DNA of 64,000 bases from CAYZBF01 sp964476585 (GTDB lineage: Bacteria > Hydrothermota > UBA3072), in contig CAYZBF010000001.1 of assembly GCA_964476585.1 (NCBI GenBank), positions 90,310-154,309 of the forward strand. The letters run 5' to 3'. Shown here piece after piece: positions 1-8,303 of the stretch (position 1 is its first letter; the number at the start of each line of letters is the position of its first letter). The position numbers and the translations under genes are program-made. Under the pieces are notes generated by a model, which had not been told where the DNA came from, ran no database searches, and saw nothing but the letters and a program-made list of their open reading frames with translations.

Positions 1-1
1 A

Positions 2-1666
2 TATAGTGCAAAGGTACTATTCTATTCAACCCTCTTCTATTTTGATGGCGACACTCTATTTACCGAGGTTACCAAGAGCCTTCAGATACTTGATCCTACT
101 GGTGCCGGAAGATATGGCTCAGAAAGGATAGTCTTTGATGAGAAAAAGGAAAATGTTGAGATTTTTTATGCAAGAACAAGAAATCCCGATGGAAAAGTTG
201 TTCCAGTAACAAAAAATGCCATGAATATAGTTACCCATCCGGATGTTGAAGGATATCCAGAATTCTCGAACATTAAATTCCTTGACGTCTCTTTCCTCGA
301 CTTAAAGAAGGGCTCAATCACTGAAATAAAATACAGGAAGAAAAAGGTATGCCAAAATCCCGATCTAACAAAGATGATAATCTTTTCTTCAAGGATACCT
401 GTAGAAAAAAGAATAGTTACTGTAAGATTGCCTCGGGATAAAGAGTTTCACTATAGTATAAAGGGTAACATTAGTGCAAAAAAGAAAGGGAATACCTACA
501 CCTTTGAACTGGATTCGATCCCAGCAGTCCCGGAGGAATCAAATCAACCACCACTCTCTGCCTTTACTCCTTCACTTTTCATTTCCACAATGAAGTGGGA
601 AGACGTGAATGGCTTAATAAGAACATCATTCTTTGAGGATAACAAAATTGATATCGAAATCGGCGATATAGAAGAACCCTTAGAGTGGATAAGAGAAGAG
701 ATTAAATTAATTGAGATACCTGATTCTTTAACAGGGATAGAGACAAGGAGCGTTAATGAAGTTATAAAATCGGGTAGAGGAACGATTTATGAGAGAGCTA
801 AGGTTCTATACTCAATATTAAAAAGTAGGGAGCAGAATCCTTCTTTAATTCTTGTTTTTGACAGGAATAAATTTATCAAAGAAACACTTCTTCCTGTATT
901 CGAAGGAATCCTTATAAAAAGTGATGAATTCTTTTTGAATCCTGATGATGTCAAATATTCTCCAGAGTTTCTCTATGAATTCAGTAAAAAACCAGCGATA
1001 CTCTTGAATGAGGACACTCTTAAATTATATTACTTGCCTTCTGATCCAGAGGCTTTTAACTCCATCAGACAGGTTATTGAAATTAATCCTCTGAAAAAAA
1101 CATTTGTTGCGACTATTGAATACTCTGGACTATATGGCGCAAGCGGAAGAGATTTTTATGCGGATAACGAAGATAAAATAATGGAAAAGATAAAAGGTGA
1201 GTTCCAGTCCCTTGGAGAAATCAGCGAATTTGATTTTAAAGATATTGACTCATTTTCACTCCCTTTAAAGCTGGAACTAAAGGGTAAGATTAATCCTGTG
1301 TTTCAGGGAGAATTTTCTATAATTGAACTCCCGAGAGCGGGTCTATCAATCGGGGATTACTATCCCCTGAATGTCGAAGAGAAAAGAAAAACCCCCCTAT
1401 TAATTCCCCAAAATACAAACCTCTCATTTACATATATCACAGACTTAAAGGATATGAGCACCTTCATAACTCCAGAAAAAGGAGAGTATGCAGATTCATT
1501 ATGCTCTTTAGAAATTTCCTTTCAAAAGGAAGATAAGAAATTTATACTCAAAAAGGATATATCCTTTAAAAGAGGTATAATATCCAGAGATGCCACAGAA
1601 GAGTTCAGGTTTTTTCTAAATAGATGGAATAATCCTGGGCAATCTATAATTATCTTAAAGGATTGA
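2..1666 (+). CDS. DUF3857 / degenerate transglutaminase-like protein, 5' partial
   Basis: The frame is open from base 2 to the stop at 1664-1666, so the gene enters from the left and the ATG at 221 is internal (visible codon 74). The N-terminal part carries the DUF3857 pattern ARTRNPDGKVVPV (codons about 59-71), then FSNIKFLDVSF and the glycine/serine-rich strand before EIKYR. The region that should follow is a transglutaminase-like domain. Its usual GDCKDKA motif with the catalytic cysteine is replaced by GRGTIYERA (about 774-800), and there is no cysteine anywhere in the middle of the protein. The fold may be kept but the classic catalytic triad is not. DUF3857 proteins in Gram-negatives are usually exported; the signal peptide would lie outside the window. 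Function unknown. Confidence 0.8.
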   Translation, partial: YSAKVLFYSTLFYFDGDTLFTEVTKSLQILDPTGAGRYGSERIVFDEKKENVEIFYARTRNPDGKVVPVTKNAMNIVTHPDVEGYPEFSNIKFLDVSFLDLKKGSITEIKYRKKKVCQNPDLTKMIIFSSRIPVEKRIVTVRLPRDKEFHYSIKGNISAKKKGNTYTFELDSIPAVPEESNQPPLSAFTPSLFISTMKWEDVNGLIRTSFFEDNKIDIEIGDIEEPLEWIREEIKLIEIPDSLTGIETRSVNEVIKSGRGTIYERAKVLYSILKSREQNPSLILVFDRNKFIKETLLPVFEGILIKSDEFFLNPDDVKYSPEFLYEFSKKPAILLNEDTLKLYYLPSDPEAFNSIRQVIEINPLKKTFVATIEYSGLYGASGRDFYADNEDKIMEKIKGEFQSLGEISEFDFKDIDSFSLPLKLELKGKINPVFQGEFSIIELPRAGLSIGDYYPLNVEEKRKTPLLIPQNTNLSFTYITDLKDMSTFITPEKGEYADSLCSLEISFQKEDKKFILKKDISFKRGIISRDATEEFRFFLNRWNNPGQSIIILKD

Positions 1667-1693
1667 TAAACTTTTTTCTAAATAGACTTCACT

Positions 1694-1984
1694 CTAATCC
1701 TGTAATTCACTGGAGGTTCTTAGAGTTACTCTATAAGCTAAATCACCTTTCCCTACTATTGTTGCGCTTTCCGTGAGAACTTTAATTGGTTTTGTAAAAT
1801 GCTTGATATTAAAGTAGCTTATTATGAAAGACATCATTAAGGATAAAATTAAGCATCCGAAGACGAACAAAATGATTGCTTTTCCTGAAACTGAAATATA
1901 TCTTGTGGGAAAACCAAACCAAAATGAACCTGCAACAACGAATGAAATGAAAAGTATCGTGAAGATTTTCCAGAATGATTTCAT
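1694..1984 (-). pseudogene. HAMP-domain membrane protein remnant
   Basis: A 96-residue reading frame with two hydrophobic segments (about 5-22 and 36-57) separated by a short loop, followed by a HAMP linker (FTKPIKVLTESATIVGKGDL, then YRV). It stops at TAG 1694-1696 inside the second HAMP helix. Full proteins of this kind carry a kinase, cyclase or chemoreceptor output domain after HAMP. None is present downstream, where the convergent DUF3857 gene ends 28 bases away. I read it as the front end of a lost sensor protein. A short stand-alone HAMP protein is possible but less likely. Confidence 0.55.
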
Positions 1985-2321
1985 TTATATATCCTTGCTA
2001 AAATATAACATGTATTGGACTTTGACATTAAGATGATTATCAAATAGACATTGCTAAAAAATTTGGTATAGTCAGAATAACCTGTTAAATCATTTCCATT
2101 CATCCAGAGTTTACCCTCGCAATTAAACTATTGCCATATTATCTATGCAATATTTCTACCTTGACTCATACTTTCTCAAATGTATTATATTGGAAAATAT
2201 GGATTTGCAAAGATGAAAAACAAAGAGATAATGCAAGTATATTTTCAATGGTACTCCTTATCAGAACTAAAGACAAAAGTTTTTAGACTTAGATACAAAA
2301 GTAAATCTCAGGAGGCAATGA
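1985..2321. other. Intergenic spacer, 337 bases
   Basis: AT-rich region between the divergent HAMP remnant and the nitroreductase gene. No convincing gene. It holds a candidate promoter (separate entry) and, at its right end, the AGGAGG ribosome-binding site (2310-2315) of the nitroreductase. A small plus-strand frame crosses it but overlaps the nitroreductase start and has no ribosome-binding site of its own. Confidence 0.5.
2161..2188 (+). promoter_or_regulatory. Candidate sigma-70-type promoter
   Basis: TTGACT (2161-2166) and TATTAT (2183-2188) are separated by 16 bases and point toward the nitroreductase gene. The implied leader is about 125 bases, which is long for this genome, so another promoter may exist. 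Confidence 0.35.
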
Positions 2322-3023
2322 ATGAAAAATTTGCATCCTTTACCAATGATAGTTATCATCCTCCTCGCAGTTACAACTCCTCTAACTCTAACAGGAGCAG
2401 ATAAGGTGGAAGAGGCAACTTCCTCGAGAGCAAGAATAAAACTACCTGAACCAGTGTATGACAGTCCTTTCTCAATTGAAAAGGCTCTACTAAAAAGAAG
2501 GTCTACGAGGAGATACAAAGACGAGTTGTTAACAATCCAAGAAGTTTCACAACTTCTGTGGGCAGCACAGGGCATAACGGATAAGAGAGGATTCAGGTCT
2601 GCTCCTTCTGCAGGCGCGCTATACCCCTTGGAGGTTTATGTTGTAGTTGGTAATGTAGATAAACTGTCACCGGGAATTTATAAGTATAATCCTTATGCGC
2701 ATGAACTTCATATGATTAAAGAAGGAGACAAGAGAAGAGAAATATGTAATGCTGCTTTGGGACAAGTATGGGTAGAAAAAGGAGCTATAGACATAGTATT
2801 TTCCGCAGTCTATGAGCGAACAACCAGGAAATATGGTGAAAGGGGTATAAGATATGTCCACATGGAAGTGGGCCATGCTGCTGGAAATATCTATTTACAG
2901 GCTGTGCCTTCGAATCTTGGCACAGTAGTTGTTGGAGCATTCAATGATAATGAGATAAAGAGGATAATGAATATGCCCGAGGATGAATCTCCTTTATGTA
3001 TAATGCCTGTAGGTAGAAAATAA
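2322..3023 (+). CDS. SagB-type nitroreductase-family protein, exported
   Basis: FMN-dependent nitroreductase fold of the SagB/ThcOx subgroup: RRSTRRY (residues about 58-64), LSQLLWAAQG-like segment (here VSQLLWAAQGIT), then the signature PSAGALYPLEVYVV, and a C-terminal GxxIMPVG. Members oxidise azolines in peptide natural products or act as general dehydrogenases; no peptide-maturation genes are nearby, so the substrate is unknown. The first 26 residues (MKNLHPLPMIVIILLAVTTP...) look like a signal peptide or anchor, placing the enzyme outside the cytoplasm, which is unusual for a flavin enzyme but common in this subgroup in environmental bacteria. The start at 2322 is set by AGGAGG six bases upstream. 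Confidence 0.8.
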   Translation: MKNLHPLPMIVIILLAVTTPLTLTGADKVEEATSSRARIKLPEPVYDSPFSIEKALLKRRSTRRYKDELLTIQEVSQLLWAAQGITDKRGFRSAPSAGALYPLEVYVVVGNVDKLSPGIYKYNPYAHELHMIKEGDKRREICNAALGQVWVEKGAIDIVFSAVYERTTRKYGERGIRYVHMEVGHAAGNIYLQAVPSNLGTVVVGAFNDNEIKRIMNMPEDESPLCIMPVGRK

Positions 3024-3038
3024 AAATGGAATTTTTTT

Positions 3039-4289
3039 ATGGTTGAAATAATTAGAAAGAAGCGGGATGGCAAGCAACTAAAAAAAACTGAAATAGAAAA
3101 ATTTGTACTTGGGGTAAGAAAGGGAGAAATACCTGATTACCAGGTCAGTGCACTTCTAATGGCAATCTATTATCAGGGAATGAACTTTGAAGAGACTACT
3201 CACCTAACCTCGTTAATGATTGAAACAGGTGTGACATTTGATTTAAAAGACATCCCCGGTTATAAAGTAGACAAACATTCCACTGGTGGAGTTGGAGACA
3301 AGATAAGTCTTATATTAGCACCTCTTGCAGCAGAGATGGGAATAATTGTTCCTATGATATCGGGAAGGGGACTTGGACATACAGGGGGAACAATAGATAA
3401 ATTGGAGTCAATACCTGGTTACAGAGCGGCCCTGGGGGTTGATGAATTCAAGAGTTTATTAAAAGAGGTAGGATGCTCCATAATCTCTCAAACAAAAGAG
3501 ATTGCACCCGTAGACAGGGAACTATATGCCTTAAGGGATGTCACTGCTACAGTAGAATCCATCCCACTGATCACTTCGAGTATTCTTTCTAAAAAACTAT
3601 CGGAAGACCTCGATGGATTGGTAATTGATTTAAAGGTGGGCAAGGGAGCCTTTATGAAAGACCTCAATTCTGCTAAGAAATTAGGAGAGTGTATAAAAAG
3701 GGTAGGAGAATCGCTTGGAACAGAAATCAAAATCGTTTTTACCGACCAATCATCACCTATTGGAAGGAATGTAGGAAATGCCCTTGAGGTGATGGAATCT
3801 ATTGAAATTCTAAAAGGTAATTTTGTTGAGGACACAGTGGAAATTACTCTCACTCTGGTTAAAGAGATGTGTAAAATAGCAGGAGTTACAGGGAACATAA
3901 AAGACACCCTAAAAAGCGGCAGAGTGTACAAACGTTTTGAAAAAATGGTGGAACTTCATAAAGGTGATTTATCCGCACTAAGGACTTATCCTAATCCCTA
4001 TGAGGTTAAGAGCGAAAAAGATGGAATAGTCGAGTCTATTGATGCTTACAAAATTGGATTAGCAACTCTGCATACTGGGGCTGGCAGGGAGAAAAAGGAT
4101 AATGATGTAGACTCAAAAGCTGGCTTAAAACTCATAAAAAAAGAGGGTGACGAAGTAAAGAAGAAGGAAACAATAGCTCTTATCTATACGAAAAAGGCAT
4201 CCAAGCCTGTTAAAAATATGATCCTTTCAGCATATGAGATAGGAAATAAGGAAACTATGCCGAAAAGCAGGATAATTGAGCGATGGTAA
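3039..4289 (+). CDS. pdp: Pyrimidine-nucleoside (thymidine) phosphorylase
   Basis: Cleaves pyrimidine nucleosides with phosphate to free base and (deoxy)ribose-1-phosphate in nucleoside salvage. The 416-residue protein has the family signature KHSTGGVGDK (79-88) for phosphate/substrate binding, the N-terminal helical domain, the large alpha/beta domain (GRGLGHTGGTIDKLE) and the C-terminal pyrimidine-nucleoside phosphorylase domain (LHTGAGREKKDNDVD). Length matches DeoA/Pdp (about 430). The gene starts 15 bases after the nitroreductase with a weak ribosome-binding site and its stop directly touches the ATG of the next gene. Sequence alone cannot tell thymidine-specific from broad pyrimidine activity. 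Confidence 0.93.
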   Translation: MVEIIRKKRDGKQLKKTEIEKFVLGVRKGEIPDYQVSALLMAIYYQGMNFEETTHLTSLMIETGVTFDLKDIPGYKVDKHSTGGVGDKISLILAPLAAEMGIIVPMISGRGLGHTGGTIDKLESIPGYRAALGVDEFKSLLKEVGCSIISQTKEIAPVDRELYALRDVTATVESIPLITSSILSKKLSEDLDGLVIDLKVGKGAFMKDLNSAKKLGECIKRVGESLGTEIKIVFTDQSSPIGRNVGNALEVMESIEILKGNFVEDTVEITLTLVKEMCKIAGVTGNIKDTLKSGRVYKRFEKMVELHKGDLSALRTYPNPYEVKSEKDGIVESIDAYKIGLATLHTGAGREKKDNDVDSKAGLKLIKKEGDEVKKKETIALIYTKKASKPVKNMILSAYEIGNKETMPKSRIIERW

Positions 4290-4700
4290 ATGGATAAATA
4301 CGCTTTTATAATACTCGGTTCAGCTAATGAACAAATTATGAAAGAAAGGTTGCGTTATGCAGAATCCATTTTAAGAGGAAAAAAGGGAGTCAAAGTTATA
4401 TTCTCAGGCGCAAAAAGTGAAGTAGAATGGGTGAGGAGAAACACAAAACTAAAAGGAATTGTTGAGGATCAATCTAAAACCACCTATAATAATCTAATAA
4501 ATTCAAGAAAATTTATTGATGAGAAAGAAAGGGTTTATATAATAACAGACAGTACACATTATCTCCGCACAAGATATCTTGCCACCAGAATCCTAAAGGG
4601 TATTCCTTATGAAATCCTTTCAAAGAGAATGCCTATATCATACCATTTAAAGCAATTGTGGTATGAAAGCACAAGATTCATACACAATGTCTTTCACTGA
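4290..4700 (+). CDS. DUF218 (YdcF/SanA-like) family protein
   Basis: 136 residues with the DUF218 core: an N-terminal strand ending in ILGSANE, VIFSG followed by a helix, EDQSKTTYNNL with the conserved acidic/Thr-Tyr-Asn cluster, and IITDSTHYLRTRYLA matching the typical T(S/D)xxHxxRA element. Family members are poorly understood and are linked to cell-envelope polysaccharide or SAM binding (YdcF). There is no transmembrane segment here, unlike SanA/ElyC. The ATG directly follows the phosphorylase stop, and the archease start lies inside its last codons, so the three are co-translated. Confidence 0.7.
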   Translation: MDKYAFIILGSANEQIMKERLRYAESILRGKKGVKVIFSGAKSEVEWVRRNTKLKGIVEDQSKTTYNNLINSRKFIDEKERVYIITDSTHYLRTRYLATRILKGIPYEILSKRMPISYHLKQLWYESTRFIHNVFH

Positions 4701-5109
4701 TGATTACGAAATAATAGATCATACCGCAGATATTGGAATAAGAGTAAGGGGGAATTCTCTACCGGCCGTTATTGAAAAGTCCATATTAGCACTCTCGGAT
4801 TTGATGATTGGTCATGCTAAAATTGGGAGTGATGAAGAAAAGGAATTTATAATACAAGAAGATGACAGGGAGGTAGCACTGGTTAGGATTCTGGAAGAGA
4901 TACTGTACTTATTTGAGCAACAGAGATTCGCCGTAGCTGAATGTTCTGTTAACAGAGAGAACATTGAGTATATAGTTAAACTGAAAGGCAAGCTATATAG
5001 CCCAGGTGAAATTAAGGAGGGAACGGAAATCAAAGCAGTAACTTACCACCGCCTAAAAGTAAAAAAACGTGATGGCTACTGGATAGTCAATGTGATTTTC
5101 GATATTTAA
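4687..5109 (+). CDS. Archease (RtcB ligase activator family)
   Basis: Small acidic protein with the archease signatures YEIIDHTADIGIRVRG near the N-terminus and EIKAVTYHRLKV ... WIVNVIFDI at the C-terminus; the Asp/His metal-binding residues and C-terminal Asp are present. Archease speeds up the guanylylation and turnover of the RtcB RNA ligase, which repairs 2',3'-cyclic-phosphate RNA ends. No rtcB lies in this window. I chose ATG 4687 (MSFTDDYE...), overlapping the previous gene by 14 bases; an earlier in-frame ATG at 4663 would add eight non-conserved residues. Confidence 0.85.
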   Translation: MSFTDDYEIIDHTADIGIRVRGNSLPAVIEKSILALSDLMIGHAKIGSDEEKEFIIQEDDREVALVRILEEILYLFEQQRFAVAECSVNRENIEYIVKLKGKLYSPGEIKEGTEIKAVTYHRLKVKKRDGYWIVNVIFDI

Positions 5110-5112
5110 GAC

Positions 5113-5141
5113 TTGACAAAAGGTAACATACCATCTAATAT
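5113..5141 (+). promoter_or_regulatory. Near-consensus sigma-70 promoter
   Basis: TTGACA at 5113-5118, a 17-base spacer and TATAAT-like TAATAT at 5136-5141, directly after the archease stop. It predicts a start near 5148 and a very short leader with AAGGAGG (5152-5158) before the ATG at 5165. This separates a new transcription unit from the genes before it. Confidence 0.75.
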
Positions 5142-5164
5142 AAAAGTGAAGAAGGAGGCTATAA

Positions 5165-6745
5165 ATGAAGCATTATCAAAGTTTTAATATATTCTCCATA
5201 TTTTTTATAGCATTTACACTTACCGCTCAAACCTCTGGAAAAGAATCATATATTGATATCCCAAGTGCCAATTTCACCAAAGGACTATTTGTAAATACAA
5301 ATGGAAGTTATCCTTTTGGCTCTGAAAATGAAGTTACAACCGACTTTAATGCAGGACTGGAGTTAGCCATAAATAGATTTAACGCAATACTTAATTGGTA
5401 TAGCACATCTGATTTTTGCATTGGTTTATCATATCAGATATTAGAACAGAATGGCATGATTCCCAGTCTGTCCTTGGGTATAGATAACCTTACATACAGG
5501 AAATATATTTCGCCGATTGGGCATGCAATAGGTGACACTACGAATACTTATTCAGATGAAGGATACGACCCTAGACCTCAGGAGGTAGCATCAGCATATC
5601 TTGTTACCAGTAGAAGATTCAACGAAAATTTCGAAATAACTATAGGGATGGGGCGGGGTAGATTCGTCGGGTATGGACCTCTTAGCCGTCTCTTAAACTT
5701 TGATGTATTCTTTGATGAAGAACATGAGACATTTGCCATTGGGGTCTTTGGTGGCCTAAAATTATCAATACCTCACGGGCTATCCTTTCTTGTTGAAACA
5801 GATGGGCGTGATGCTAATCTTGGGATGCAATATGAATATGGACTATTCAAAGGGGCCATTGGATTTACCAAATTGGAACATTTATTCTACGAAGAAGAAT
5901 TACCGATAACTCCGAGAGTAAATGTCAGTTTTTCTGTTAAAGCCTTATCATTTGAAAAGCCAAGAAAGGGACAGTTAAATATTCGTCTTCTGGCTAAAGA
6001 AACCGGAAGACCCATTCAGGGAAGACTAACCTATGAAAATGGTGAGAAAAGAGTGGTTGATATTCCTCCCACAGGGAGAATAACCGTTACCCTGGATTCC
6101 GGTGTTTATCTCTTCCGTTTGAGTTCCCCTGATTACAAGATAAAACAGGCGAAGATCTCGCTAAGACCAAACCAAGTGATGAATTTTACAGTGAAGTTAA
6201 GTGAAAAACTTACACCGGATATAATATCATCATTAGAATTAACCACCATGGCTTCAGAGAATTTTAAAAACAATAAACTCAAAGAAGCAAAAATGAAACT
6301 CGAGGCAGCTCTCAGATTATATCCCGAGAGTGAAAAAGCAAAGGAAGGACTCCAGTTAGTTGAAAATGCAATTAAGTATCATGTGTCAGGATTGAAAGAG
6401 GAAGCAAGGTCTCTTGAGGCTACTGACCTAGAGAAAGCAATCACAATATGGCTTGAAGTTAAAAGTTGGGAATTTACTAATGAAGTAGAAAGACATATAC
6501 AGGATTTAAGGAACCGCTTAGCTAGCGTTAAAAGTGAGCCAAAACCAAAAAAGACACCAACTCCAAAGAAAAAGAAACTCTCTCTCTCAAAAACAGAGAT
6601 AGAAAATCTTTACAAACTAGGGATAAAAGAATATGTTCAGGGTAATTATAGCAAAGCCGTCAACCACTTCCAAAAGATTCTGGACGCAGATCCCAATCAT
6701 ACGGGTGCTAAGCATTACCTGAGAAAAGCAAAAGAAAAACTTTAA
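5165..6745 (+). CDS. Outer-membrane beta-barrel protein with PEGA-like and TPR domains
   Basis: Signal peptide (about 1-24, ending TLTAQTSG), then about 235 residues of alternating aromatic beta strands resembling a YjbH/OmpA-type barrel (GLFVNTNGSYPFG, NLGMQYEYGLFKGAIGFTK). Residues about 270-345 form a PEGA/carboxypeptidase-regulatory-like beta sandwich (GQLNIRLLAKETGRPIQGRL ... GVYLFRLSSPDYK). Next come alpha-helical TPR-like repeats, a lysine/proline-rich linker (KPKKTPTPKKKK) and a final TPR (YVQGNYSKAVNHFQKILDADPNH). Likely an envelope-spanning structural or assembly protein. The same barrel plus PEGA plan recurs in the OmpA protein at 15841-17652. Strong ribosome-binding site AAGGAGG sets the start. 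Confidence 0.7.
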   Translation: MKHYQSFNIFSIFFIAFTLTAQTSGKESYIDIPSANFTKGLFVNTNGSYPFGSENEVTTDFNAGLELAINRFNAILNWYSTSDFCIGLSYQILEQNGMIPSLSLGIDNLTYRKYISPIGHAIGDTTNTYSDEGYDPRPQEVASAYLVTSRRFNENFEITIGMGRGRFVGYGPLSRLLNFDVFFDEEHETFAIGVFGGLKLSIPHGLSFLVETDGRDANLGMQYEYGLFKGAIGFTKLEHLFYEEELPITPRVNVSFSVKALSFEKPRKGQLNIRLLAKETGRPIQGRLTYENGEKRVVDIPPTGRITVTLDSGVYLFRLSSPDYKIKQAKISLRPNQVMNFTVKLSEKLTPDIISSLELTTMASENFKNNKLKEAKMKLEAALRLYPESEKAKEGLQLVENAIKYHVSGLKEEARSLEATDLEKAITIWLEVKSWEFTNEVERHIQDLRNRLASVKSEPKPKKTPTPKKKKLSLSKTEIENLYKLGIKEYVQGNYSKAVNHFQKILDADPNHTGAKHYLRKAKEKL

Positions 6746-7741
6746 ATGTTCTATAGGGATGCTGGAGTCGATATAAAAGAAGCAGATAGGGCTCTGGCAG
6801 GAATCAAATCGAGAATCAAGGAAACACATAATAAGTTTGTGTTAACTCAAATTGGAAAATTTGGAGCAGCATATCAGATTCCTGAAGAATATAAAGAGCC
6901 TGTTCTTGTTTCCAGCATTGATGGCGTTGGTACAAAGATACTAATAGCAATAAAAGCAAACAAGTATGAAGGTCTGGGAGAGGATATCGTAAACCATTGT
7001 GTAAATGATATTCTTACAATGGGAGCTAAACCCCTCTACATTCTGGATTATTTCGCCTGTGGAAACTTGAAAAAAGAGATAATTATGTCCATCATCCAAG
7101 GAATGGCTAATGCATGCAAAGAAAATGACTGCGCTTTAATTGGTGGAGAAACAGCTGAAATGCCAGATATTTATGGAGATGATATTTTTGACCTTGCAGC
7201 AGAGATCACTGGCATTATAGAAAAAGAAAAGATAATCGATGGGCAAGGTATAAAAAAAGGAAGTAAAGTATACGGCCTACCATCATCAGGATTTCACACT
7301 AATGGCTACTCATTAATACGCTCTATAATTTTTGATAAATTGAATCTCTCCCTTGACAGTTATATCCCTGAATTACAGGCTACGCTCGGAGAAGTACTCC
7401 TTAGACCTCACCGATCCTATTACAAGGAGATCTTTCCGAATTTAGATTCAATCAAGGGACTCATCCATATCACTGGGGGTGGATTTTATCAGAATATACC
7501 GAGGATTATCCCAGAAGGTCTTACCTGCTATATAGATACAAAGAAGTGGGAAACCCCTCCTGAATTTAATTTCTTAGCAGAACGGGGAGAAATTCCAGAG
7601 AAGGAAATGTATACAGTATTCAATATGGGTATTGGAATGATAGTAATTGCGGAAGAACTTGATATTGGAATTGAAATAGGAGAGATTCGGAAAGAGAACA
7701 AATCCTTAATTTTAGATGGTCTTAAAGATACAAAAATATAA
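6746..7741 (+). CDS. purM: Phosphoribosylformylglycinamidine cyclo-ligase
   Basis: AIR synthetase, the fifth step of purine synthesis: ATP-dependent ring closure of FGAM to AIR in the cytoplasm. Seen: YRDAGVDIKEAD start, SSIDGVGTKI (ATP/Mg binding, residues about 55-64), CVNDILTMGAKPLYILDYFACG, LIGGETAEMP, and GLPSSGFHTNGYSLIR. The 331-residue length is normal. The ATG directly follows the previous stop codon, and the next gene overlaps its end by 26 bases. No other pur genes are nearby. Confidence 0.95.
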   Translation: MFYRDAGVDIKEADRALAGIKSRIKETHNKFVLTQIGKFGAAYQIPEEYKEPVLVSSIDGVGTKILIAIKANKYEGLGEDIVNHCVNDILTMGAKPLYILDYFACGNLKKEIIMSIIQGMANACKENDCALIGGETAEMPDIYGDDIFDLAAEITGIIEKEKIIDGQGIKKGSKVYGLPSSGFHTNGYSLIRSIIFDKLNLSLDSYIPELQATLGEVLLRPHRSYYKEIFPNLDSIKGLIHITGGGFYQNIPRIIPEGLTCYIDTKKWETPPEFNFLAERGEIPEKEMYTVFNMGIGMIVIAEELDIGIEIGEIRKENKSLILDGLKDTKI

Positions 7742-8303
7742 CATCAGAAAAAACATCGCTCCCATCATTATTTCTTTAGTTTTGGGAATAGCATTCTGGT
7801 TTTATGCAAAAACTGATGCAACTGTCACCAATCGAATAAAATACCCGGTAAGGATCAAAACATCTAAGAATCTAATTCTGACAAACTCATCTTCTGATTC
7901 AATCACTCTAGAAGTGACTGGGAAAGTTAGATTACAAAGTATGCTACAGTCTATTATCCCAAAAATAAGAATCCCTAATAAACAACCTGGATTGATAACT
8001 ATCCAACTTGAAAAAAAAGTCTTTATATTCCCTGCATATTTAAGGATAAAAGATTTTAAAATCGTAAGTCCTGATAGTATAAGAATCCAACTAGATTCGT
8101 TGATTTTTAAGGACGTAAGAATAATATTAAGCAAGGGTCTGAGCAGCAACCCTGAGAAGGTAACTATAAGGGGTCCAAAGAGCTTTATTAAAGATATAAA
8201 TTATTTATCACCTGATTCTATTCCTTCCGGCAATATAACAACTATCACAATAGAAAATAAACTCATTCGTGTTATCCCTAATAGAATAAGAATCACCCGG
8301 TGA
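7716..8303 (+). CDS. YbbR/CdaR-like membrane-anchored protein
   Basis: 195 residues: a short cytoplasmic N-terminus, one transmembrane helix (IAPIIISLVLGIAFWFYAK, about 14-32), and an extracytoplasmic beta-rich part with YbbR-type strands (YPVRIKTSKNLILT, SITLEVTGK, and the repeat-like SPDSIRIQLD ... EKVTIRGPKSFIKDI). YbbR/CdaR proteins bind and regulate the diadenylate cyclase CdaA in Firmicutes. No cdaA is seen here, so the partner is unknown. It overlaps purM by 26 bases and tsaD by 4 (GTGA), so it is translationally coupled to both. Confidence 0.6.
   Translation: MVLKIQKYNIRKNIAPIIISLVLGIAFWFYAKTDATVTNRIKYPVRIKTSKNLILTNSSSDSITLEVTGKVRLQSMLQSIIPKIRIPNKQPGLITIQLEKKVFIFPAYLRIKDFKIVSPDSIRIQLDSLIFKDVRIILSKGLSSNPEKVTIRGPKSFIKDINYLSPDSIPSGNITTITIENKLIRVIPNRIRITR

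Noticed and set aside
2180..2404. 74-codon plus-strand frame before the nitroreductase
   Set aside because: It overlaps the nitroreductase start in another frame, has no ribosome-binding site and resembles no family.
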